This document shows positions 51,686-58,571 of a stretch of 64,000 nucleotides of DNA, piece by piece. Every line of letters starts with the position of its first letter. Positions within the stretch are counted from its first letter, which is position 1. The notes beneath the pieces were generated by a model. The model was not told the origin of the DNA and did not search any database. It worked only from the letters and a program-made list of their open reading frames with translations. Source of the DNA: Thermoanaerobaculia bacterium. GTDB taxonomy: Bacteria; Acidobacteriota; Thermoanaerobaculia; Multivoradales; J023. The DNA is taken from NCBI GenBank assembly GCA_030431255.1, contig JAUIJL010000005.1, positions 155,313 through 219,312 of the forward strand, given 5' to 3'. Position numbers and translations under genes: made by a program.

Positions 51686-54669
51686 CAAGAAGCCCCGGAA
51701 GAGGTCGATGTGCGTACGACGCGATTTCCCCCAACTTTTGGGCCCTTATATGTGTTTTTTCGGCCCAAGCCCGGATTTTCGGCGTAAACCCCTGATTCCA
51801 ATGGCTCAACGTCATCCCTCAAAGGGGGGTCAATGGGCGAGCAATGGGGGGTCAATGGCGGGTCAAACTCGCCGTTTTCGCCCCGCAAACTCGCTCCGGA
51901 GCCCCTCAAACTTTTCGTCGTACCGTCAGATTTCAGCCGCTCGACCTGGATCAAACCCGACAAAACCGCCGTTTGATCGTCGTCGGAGCACTCGTGAATC
52001 AGCTCGTAAACGAAGCTCTGACCACGGCCGCCTTGGTGAACGAGCACATATTCCAGCTCCACCAGGCGATCCAGGTGAACCCGTACCTGGGGATAACTCC
52101 AGCCCGTGAACCGCCGCACTTCCCGCCGAGTGAACCGATAATCCGACCGATCCATCTCGAGCGCCTCACAGGCCGCCGACACCATCTCGTCGATCTTGCC
52201 CAACAATCGCCGAGTCTGCGGCGGCAGCTCGTCGAGCGATCGCCCGAGCACCTCGTGAGCCAAGCGGTTGGCCGTCTCGATATCCGACGGCAGCACCTCC
52301 ACGTATTCCACCGACTTACCGTCGACCTCCGCCTTTTGAATCGGCCGCTGGTGCTGATGCAACAGCGCGATCGAGTCGATCAACGTCAGGTACTTCTCAT
52401 GATCACGCCGCGTCCGAATCTGCGTATCCAAAAACGTCAGCTCCGGAGCGAACGGATTCACCACCGCCAGCGGCCGAAGCAACCGCTGAGCATTCCGATG
52501 CAGCTCAACGACTCCATCCCGACGCGTCCGCGACAACAGCCCTTCGAGCGTCCGACGCTCCCGCTGCAACCGATGGATCGCCCGCGTCTGCTCCCGCGCC
52601 TCGTCCACCGACAGCACTAAGCACCGATTCAACAACTCCTCATCGACATCGATGGCCGTGGTGGTCAAAAAGATCATCACCGGACCTTCGACGCGGTATT
52701 CATGGGTCACCAGCTTGCCCGACGACGGATCCTTGCCAGTCGAAGCAATCGTCAGCTCGCCTTCCGACTGCAGTAGCTTCAACGCGTAAGACGCCCGCTC
52801 CGCTCCTTCTTCCTCGACGATCGCCAAAATCTTGTGCCGCAGGTTGGTCTCACCCATGTAGAACAACGACTGCCCGGTCATCGCCGAGTACTTCACCTGC
52901 TGCTCCGAGGGAATCAGCGCTAGAACCGACTCCATCAACGCCGATTTACCCGCCGACGAGCTGGACTGCACCACCACCGCCAACGGCCGTTCCAAAAGCC
53001 GCGACGTCGCCGCCAGGTAGCCCATGAGCTTGTTCGTCTCCTCACCGACCACCCCGCAGCGCTCAAAATCCAACAAAATTCGATCAAGCAGATCTGGTGC
53101 CTTGAGCAGCTCCAATGCTGCCGATCTTTCCGCCTCTGAAAGCTCCACGAGATCCGAGTCAGGCTCAAGCGCCGCTTGAATCTGAGCGTCCTGCAGCTCC
53201 TCGAGCTTGAGCAACACCTTGCCCAAATCCTTCTTGATCACCTCTTCATCCACCCCGAGCTCGGACGCCGCCGCCTTCTGAAAAATCGCCCGCGGACGCG
53301 CCGCGTAGAGATCCAACGTATCGACGTGAAACCGATCCCCGGAGCTCGCCAACACATTCACCTTGAGCACGTCGTAAGCCAAGTTCTTCGGCAACCCGCG
53401 CACGCGGTAGCGGCGATCGCCGATTGACAGCACCACCTCTTGATCTTTGATGGCCACGGGCATCTCCGGAGGCGGCGGAGCCGGCAACGGGGATGCCTCC
53501 GGCTCAACTCGAGGAGCCCGCGATTCTTCGACGGCCGGCACCGATTCGGCGGCCGCAGACACGCGAGCCGGCGGCGACCCCGAGCCCATCCAAACCGCCT
53601 TGCGCAACAGCAACCCCAACGACGCCGGCGACGTCTTCAACGCGTATTCGTTCGCATCCATGCCGCGGGGAAACTGCACTCGAAAGCACTCGATCCCCGA
53701 CGCCATCAACGTTTCCGCCAACTTCACCGCTGACTTATCGCCCGCCGGATCCCGGTCGTAAGCAATCAACACCCGCTCCGTGCCGTGGGACCGAAACGCC
53801 GACAGCATCTCCTCGGTGAACCCTTGAATCCCGTACGCCGTGCTTACATTTCGGAAGCCGGCACACCAAAACGTAAGCGCGTCGACCAGCGACTCACAAA
53901 GAATCACCTCCGTCGACACCACCAACGCTTCCGAATTGAACACTCCACGGTGCGGGCCAGGAAGGTAGAGATGCAACGGCGTTCCCTTCCGCAGCCGCTC
54001 ACCCTGGACCTTGCGCCCATACATCTCCACCACCTGCTCACCATCGAAGACGGGAACCACCAACGACCCATTGAAATGCTCGTGCCCCGACTTCCGCAGA
54101 ACCCCCAGCCGACGCAACCGCTCCCGCATCTCCTTGCCGGCCTTCGTCGTCTTCGCCGGCAACCGGTAGCCGAGCGTCCGATTGGCGTACCCCAGCTGAA
54201 ACCGCTCGATCAGCTCCGAATCCATGAGCCCCCGAGCCTCCAAGTACTCGAGCGCCTCCGGACTCTCCTTCAAAGTCTCGCGGTAAAAGCCCACCACCTG
54301 ACGCAACAGCTCAGCGTCCTCCGCGTCAGATTCCACCACCGCCGGCAACGCCGCCTTCTTCACCACCTCGTCACCGTTGGCCGTCGGAAGATCCGCCCGC
54401 AGAAGCTCCACCGCATGGCGAAACGACACCCCGCGATCCCGCATCACCCAATCAATAGATGAACCCCCAGCCTGGCAGGCCCCAAGGCAATGCCAAAGAT
54501 TCTTCTCCGGCGAGACCACCAACGACGGCTCCCGATCGTCGTGAAACGGGCAAAGCCCCAAAAGATCTGCACCATGCCGCTTCAGCTCCACACCCCGAGC
54601 CGCCGCCAGGCGCTCCACCGACACCTCCCGCTTCAGCCGCTCCACCTCGGCATCCGGAATCCGCGCCAC
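51685..54669 (-). CDS. Primase-ATPase, unit 3
   Basis: 994 aa from a GTG. Same domains as unit 1 (CPFHDDREPSL and WHCLGACQAGG zinc finger; ESLVDALTF and YDRDPAGDK Toprim; QSSSSAGKSAL P-loop). The region from about 890 to 960 differs completely from units 1/2 (SLRGSGASLRGENGEFDPPL), then the final VYAENPGLGRKNTYKGPKVG end is identical again. Confidence 0.9.
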   Translation of the reverse strand: MARIPDAEVERLKREVSVERLAAARGVELKRHGADLLGLCPFHDDREPSLVVSPEKNLWHCLGACQAGGSSIDWVMRDRGVSFRHAVELLRADLPTANGDEVVKKAALPAVVESDAEDAELLRQVVGFYRETLKESPEALEYLEARGLMDSELIERFQLGYANRTLGYRLPAKTTKAGKEMRERLRRLGVLRKSGHEHFNGSLVVPVFDGEQVVEMYGRKVQGERLRKGTPLHLYLPGPHRGVFNSEALVVSTEVILCESLVDALTFWCAGFRNVSTAYGIQGFTEEMLSAFRSHGTERVLIAYDRDPAGDKSAVKLAETLMASGIECFRVQFPRGMDANEYALKTSPASLGLLLRKAVWMGSGSPPARVSAAAESVPAVEESRAPRVEPEASPLPAPPPPEMPVAIKDQEVVLSIGDRRYRVRGLPKNLAYDVLKVNVLASSGDRFHVDTLDLYAARPRAIFQKAAASELGVDEEVIKKDLGKVLLKLEELQDAQIQAALEPDSDLVELSEAERSAALELLKAPDLLDRILLDFERCGVVGEETNKLMGYLAATSRLLERPLAVVVQSSSSAGKSALMESVLALIPSEQQVKYSAMTGQSLFYMGETNLRHKILAIVEEEGAERASYALKLLQSEGELTIASTGKDPSSGKLVTHEYRVEGPVMIFLTTTAIDVDEELLNRCLVLSVDEAREQTRAIHRLQRERRTLEGLLSRTRRDGVVELHRNAQRLLRPLAVVNPFAPELTFLDTQIRTRRDHEKYLTLIDSIALLHQHQRPIQKAEVDGKSVEYVEVLPSDIETANRLAHEVLGRSLDELPPQTRRLLGKIDEMVSAACEALEMDRSDYRFTRREVRRFTGWSYPQVRVHLDRLVELEYVLVHQGGRGQSFVYELIHECSDDDQTAVLSGLIQVERLKSDGTTKSLRGSGASLRGENGEFDPPLTPHCSPIDPPLRDDVEPLESGVYAENPGLGRKNTYKGPKVGGNRVVRTSTSSGAS

Positions 54670-54671
54670 GA

Positions 54672-54887
54672 TCAGAGCCCGTCCGCCCGCTCGACCACTA
54701 GGCGATCATCTTCCACCACCACGCGCACCTTCGCGCCAATCTCGAAACCAGCCGCCTCCAACCACTTCCCCGACAACCGCAAGAACGGCACCGGCTCGTA
54801 GTAGCGAGTGCTCGGCCTACAGCTGAATTTCGGAATGTAGAGCGACGTCGGGCAGAGCCTAGACACGGTCAGAGTGCGGGTCGTCAT
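54672..54887 (-). CDS. SymE-like protein, unit 3
   Basis: 71 aa; differs from unit 1 at a handful of positions (IPKFSCRPSTRYYEPVPFLR; GAKVRVVVEDDRLVV). Sequence similarity to units 1/2 stops just upstream of its ATG, marking the edge of the variable cargo block. Confidence 0.78.
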   Translation of the reverse strand: MTTRTLTVSRLCPTSLYIPKFSCRPSTRYYEPVPFLRLSGKWLEAAGFEIGAKVRVVVEDDRLVVERADGL

Positions 54888-54927
54888 GGGTTTCTCCTTA
54901 GCTCAAAAAGCTGTCAAGAATCTCTTG

Positions 54928-54946
54928 TGCTATGCTGAAGATAGCA
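54928..54946. promoter_or_regulatory. Candidate operator TGCTAT-N7-ATAGCA (unit 3)
   Basis: Perfect 6-bp inverted repeat TGCTAT / ATAGCA with a 7-base spacer, in the middle of the 102-bp divergent region between the SymE-like and XRE genes. TTGTGC and TATTAG overlap it as a possible rightward promoter. Likely binding site of the adjacent XRE protein. Copy in unit 4 at 61814-61832. Confidence 0.55.
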
Positions 54947-54989
54947 TATTAGATACCTACAACCAAGCCTATCTGTTTGGGGATTTAGA

Positions 54990-55361
54990 ATGAGCCGACC
55001 AGTAATTTCCGGGATTTTCGTCATGGAATTCGCACAACGGCTCAGCAAACTCCGCAAAAGAAGAGGCTTAACACAGCAAGCACTCGCCGACAGTGTCGGC
55101 ATTCATGTGGTGCAGGTTCGACGGTACGAAGGCGGCTCGTCGCAGCCGAGCCTCGACGCTATTCGGAAGCTCTCGATTGCTCTGAGCGTGAGTGCAGATG
55201 AGTTGCTCTTCGATGCCGAGGAGAGAGGGCCGAGCGATGACCTGCGACTTCAATTTGAGGCCATCGCGCAATTCGATGCTGAATCTAGGATGGTTGCCAA
55301 AACCGTGCTCGACGGCCTCATCCTGCAACATCAGGCTAGACGCCTAGCCTCGGGACAATAA
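54990..55361 (+). CDS. XRE-family regulator, set A (unit 3)
   Basis: 123 aa. Helix-turn-helix LSKLRKRRGLTQQALADSVG, then HVVQVRRYEGGSSQPSLDAI, LSIALSVSADELLFD; a helical tail follows. The ATG at 54990 has GGGGAT upstream; an ATG at 55023 is the alternative. Divergent from the element operon, ended by a strong hairpin terminator. Not closely related to the set B regulator. Confidence 0.85.
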   Translation: MSRPVISGIFVMEFAQRLSKLRKRRGLTQQALADSVGIHVVQVRRYEGGSSQPSLDAIRKLSIALSVSADELLFDAEERGPSDDLRLQFEAIAQFDAESRMVAKTVLDGLILQHQARRLASGQ

Positions 55362-55373
55362 GTCCAGACGCAC

Positions 55374-55399
55374 GAAAGCCCGGCTCATGCCGGGCTTTC
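55374..55399. terminator. Bidirectional terminator between XRE and immunity A (unit 3)
   Basis: Perfect 11-bp stem GAAAGCCCGGC / GCCGGGCTTTC with loop TCAT; A- and T-rich ends on both sides allow use by both convergent genes. Confidence 0.88.
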
Positions 55400-55421
55400 T
55401 CCAGTACTGTGATGCAGCTAC

Positions 55422-55646
55422 TCAAAGCTGATCGAGCAACTCCAAAACCTCTTCTTCAGATAATTCGAATTCGGAACCTTCTTCCATTGCTACAAGACGC
55501 ATAACAGTCGCGTCGAGAGCTGGATCCAAGTCTCGCCCTTTCTCGAAATAGATCTGGAAAGCTCTCTTAGCGAGCCTGATTGGCTCGTATCCGCTAGCCA
55601 ACTCAGCCTCAACCTCGGCTTTTAGTTCTAGAGCACTGTAAGTCAT
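55422..55646 (-). CDS. Putative immunity protein A (unit 3)
   Basis: 74-aa acidic, all-helical protein (ELKAEVEAELASGYEPIRLA, IYFEKGRDLDPALDAT, EEGSEFELSEEEVLELLDQL). It resembles small unnamed proteins often found after polymorphic toxin tips. The ATG overlaps the stop of the tip A gene as ATGA. Strong negative charge suits neutralising a nucleic-acid-directed toxin, but the mechanism is unknown. Confidence 0.65.
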   Translation of the reverse strand: MTYSALELKAEVEAELASGYEPIRLAKRAFQIYFEKGRDLDPALDATVMRLVAMEEGSEFELSEEEVLELLDQL

Positions 55647-56197
55647 TGGAGTTCGCTCTTTGTGGGCGGGAAGTGTGGGGCATCAAGAACTTGGCCATCA
55701 ATCGTTTTGGGATGAGTTCGCACAACCTCGCCAGCATGATCATAGCTTTCCATCCATTGACGAGTTTGCCCAGTCTGCGGATTGTATTCGGTTACGAATG
55801 AGGCTCCGCGTGTGGGCCCTTCCTTTGAGGCTGCTACTTCTTTTGTGTAATAGCGGACTCGGCCATCTGGTAGTTCCCTGACACGAGCAGCATTCTGCTG
55901 GGCCTTTTGAAGGCCCGACAACTTCGATCTCAACGCTGATTGAGAATTGACATTATGGGCCGCGTCACCCGCTGTTCCCCTTGGGACAGGGGAACAGCCC
56001 ACCATGAACCCGTCGTAAGCAGGCGGGTAACCCTCTATGCAAGTTTCACTTAAGGTCGGTTGGGCCCTAGCACGGGCAGGCTCTTCGAGCTCGAAACCCC
56101 AGACGCGAGTTTCAGCGTAGCTCGCCGCGGCCGGGGAGGCGATCACCGGCGCCAGGATCGCGAGCGCCGGAAGCAGGATTCGGATTAGGGATCTCAC
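55643..56197 (-). CDS. Leader (unit 4) fused in frame to toxin tip A (unit 3)
   Basis: 184 aa: leader with Sec signal peptide to VPRG (residues 1-74), then tip A. Tip A starts TAGDAAHNVNSQSALRSKLS and has RVRELPDGRVRYYTKEV, RGASFVTEYNPQTGQTRQWM, ESYDHAGEVVRTHPKTIDGQ and a final HFPPTKSELQ. The ESYDHxGxVxRxHPK and HxPPT motifs recur at the ends of Rhs and other polymorphic toxins in my recollection, but I cannot name the activity. His and Asp residues in DHAG and HPK are candidate catalytic residues. Confidence 0.72.
   Translation of the reverse strand: MRSLIRILLPALAILAPVIASPAAASYAETRVWGFELEEPARARAQPTLSETCIEGYPPAYDGFMVGCSPVPRGTAGDAAHNVNSQSALRSKLSGLQKAQQNAARVRELPDGRVRYYTKEVAASKEGPTRGASFVTEYNPQTGQTRQWMESYDHAGEVVRTHPKTIDGQVLDAPHFPPTKSELQ
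55971..55998. repeat. Dif-like recombination site, unit 3/unit 4 junction
   Basis: Perfect 11-6-11 site: left arm GCTGTTCCCCT (55971-55981), central TGGGAC (55982-55987), right arm AGGGGAACAGC (55988-55998), the exact reverse complement of the left arm. The geometry equals that of chromosomal dif sites used by XerC/XerD. It would be the reconstituted attP of an excised set A circle. Confidence 0.82.
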
Positions 56198-56588
56198 GGC
56201 CCTATTGTAAGCCGCCGCCGGCGGGGCCGGCGGGGCCGGCGACCGGCGGCCCTCGGTTGTGGCGCCGAGGGCCGCGGGAGAACCAATGATCCGTTGAAAA
56301 AGAACCGGAGATCTCTCAACCGGAATCAGCTTAGGCCGGCCGGCGGTGGAAGCCGGCATTTTCGTCATTTTTGATGCATTTTGCTGAACGACCCGCCGAA
56401 GCGAACGCTGGAGCGGACGTCGCCTCCGGCTCCGCCGCTCAGCTCGAAGCCTTCGGCCGCCGAAACTGGAAGGTAGTCGTCGGCAGGAGATTGAACATCC
56501 GGGCTTCCGTCGCCGGCTCTCTTCCACTTTGGCAGGTTTTCTTGACTCCGCGGCCACGTCTCGAGACAGGAAAACGCCACCCTCTTTT

Positions 56589-56659
56589 TCCTTTAGCCGC
56601 TTCCGGGGGCTTGGGCAGGCGTCGCCGGTGAAGTGGTTTAAAGGCAGGCGGCTAAAGGA
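56589..56659. repeat. 12-bp inverted repeat TCCTTTAGCCGC (unit 4)
   Basis: Copy of the unit 3 repeat. Confidence 0.8.
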
Positions 56660-56751
56660 GAAAGACCGCGCTCTTCTGCCTTTCCCCGCTGTCTTCCACC
56701 CCCACTCTTCCGACCGGCACAGGTTGGTACGGAGAAGCGGCCTCGAGCCCA

Positions 56752-56946
56752 GCAGTGTGCGCCAGCACTCTGCAAGTCACCGCGACGAGCAGTGTGGCCC
56801 GGCCGCCGAGGCCACTCTGCGGACGTCGAAGACGTAAGCGGCTCCCTCGAGGAAACCGCCGAAGGCCTGGGGAACCTTCTAACCAGTGTGGCCGCCGCGG
56901 CCACTCTGCTGTTCCTTCGGTGGGAGCAGTGTGCGCAGCACTCTGC
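56752..56946. repeat. Cluster of four T-T-mismatch hairpins (unit 4)
   Basis: Same as unit 3 at +6886. Confidence 0.75.
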
Positions 56947-57035
56947 GCTGTTTGAAGGGCACGCCGGATCCAATCCAGAAATACCTTTAAAGATCTAGGA
57001 TTCTGGAGGGGGCGATTGGGGGTGGGTGGGCTTTC

Positions 57036-57432
57036 GGGTTCGGCCGGGGCGAGCCGGCGAAAGCCTTGTCTACGGGCAACGAGGGTCGGCGAGGGGTGCC
57101 CTCAAGAACGGATCCGAAGCCGGAATCTTTCCTGGGGCCGACAGCCCGGCCGGCCCAAGTTCCCGAAGGGCTCGGACGTAACTCGTTACGTCAAGGGCGT
57201 AGCCCCGGAGCCGCGGGTGGCCGAGGGCCACGACGGATAATGCGGCATTATCGGGCGTGGACCGATCCCGGCAAGGTGCCGGCGGAGCCGGTGCCTGGCG
57301 GGCGGCCGGCCGCGGCGTAGCTTGGGCCGGGCGACTCGAAGCCACTAACTTCTCCCCCGGCACCCCTCGCCGGGCCGACGGCTTGCGCTTCGTAAGCCTG
57401 TGACGACTCGACAGCTCGCCCCGGCCGGACCC
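57036..57432 (+). ncRNA. Candidate ~400-nt structured RNA (unit 4)
   Basis: Counterpart of the unit 3 RNA; closing stem 57036-57054 with 57414-57432. Confidence 0.6.
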
Positions 57433-57473
57433 GTTGGGGGCTGAGTGGGCCGTCAAAGGGCAAGAATCTTCTC

Positions 57474-58571
57474 TTATCCGGCCGCGCCGACGTCGCCACG
57501 AAGATAGTCGTCTAAGTCGTCATCCTCCTCTTCTCGATCAAGTAGCTCATCCAAATCTTCCTTGAAGTCGTCATCTTCCGCAGCCGCCCGCCGACCCAAC
57601 CGAGCCCCCGGATGCGTCGCCGCGTGAATCTCCTTCAACTGACGAATCGAAACCTGCGTGTAAATCTGCGTCGTCTCCAGCTTGGCATGACCGAGCATCT
57701 GCTGAATAAACCGGATATCCGCCCCACCCTCGAGCATCAGCGTCGCCATGGTGTGGCGAAACAAATGACAAGCCCCGCTTTTCCCGAGCTCCGCCGCCAC
57801 CACGTAACCACGCACCAGCTGCGTCATCCGCGACGGCGTGAACGCGGCCCCGTCGTTGGTCAAAAACAACGTCCCATCATCCGGCTCCACCACCAGCTCC
57901 GGACGCGCCTCCGTCACGTAACGATCCAGCCAAGCCAACGCCCGCTCCCCAATCGGAATCATCCGGTCCTTTCGTCCCTTCCCTTGGCGAACCATCACCG
58001 TTCCACGGTCGACGTCGAGGTCGTAGCGACCCAGCCCGATCACCTCCGCCCGGCGCATCCCGGTTGAATAGAGAACCTCTAGGATCGACCGATCCCGAAT
58101 GCCCAACACGTCCTCGACGTCGGGCTGATTGAGCACCTGATCCGCCTCGGCCGCCGTCAAAACGGCTTTCGGCAACCGCTGCTCGAGCTTCGGCAGCTCC
58201 AGCTCAGATGCCGCGTTGAACAAAAGAAGATTCTGACGCGCCGCCCACTTGAAAAACGCCCGAACCGGCACCAACCGCGAATGCTGAGCCCGAAACGACA
58301 ACGGCCGACCGTCTTCCTGCCGCAGGTGGTAAAGCCACCGCGCATAGCGCTCAAGGATCGGCTTGGTGATCTCCTGCGGACGCGTCAGCCCGCGTTCCTG
58401 GCACCAGGTGATGAAGTAGCCCAAATACAAGTGACGATTCTCAACCGTCCGCGGCGAGTAGTTCTTGATCGCCATCCATTCTAAGTACTGCTCGACCATC
58501 GTCGAGAACCCCCGCTGATCCGTGGGATCCCCCGGCAACCGCCGACGTTTCCGCTCGCCTCGGCGAGGCAT
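57474..58571 (-). CDS. Tyrosine recombinase, unit 4
   Basis: 365 aa, identical to the unit 3 enzyme; complete catalytic set. Confidence 0.92.
   Translation of the reverse strand: MPRRGERKRRRLPGDPTDQRGFSTMVEQYLEWMAIKNYSPRTVENRHLYLGYFITWCQERGLTRPQEITKPILERYARWLYHLRQEDGRPLSFRAQHSRLVPVRAFFKWAARQNLLLFNAASELELPKLEQRLPKAVLTAAEADQVLNQPDVEDVLGIRDRSILEVLYSTGMRRAEVIGLGRYDLDVDRGTVMVRQGKGRKDRMIPIGERALAWLDRYVTEARPELVVEPDDGTLFLTNDGAAFTPSRMTQLVRGYVVAAELGKSGACHLFRHTMATLMLEGGADIRFIQQMLGHAKLETTQIYTQVSIRQLKEIHAATHPGARLGRRAAAEDDDFKEDLDELLDREEEDDDLDDYLRGDVGAAG

Larger units (their letters stand above)
49091..55987 (-). mobile_element. Tip-swapping element unit 3 (tip set A)
   Basis: Between cores 49091-49101 and 55977-55987, period 6886. 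Backbone genes (recombinase, primase, SymE-like, leader) are homologous to units 1/2 but diverged with many synonymous changes. The XRE-immunity-tip block is unrelated. Confidence 0.85.

Noticed and set aside
55643-56557. Long form of the leader-tip ORF starting at 56557
   Set aside because: It would bury the signal peptide more than 100 residues inside an Arg/Pro/Ser-rich low-complexity stretch, and this frame differs between unit types. The GTG at 56197 is preferred.
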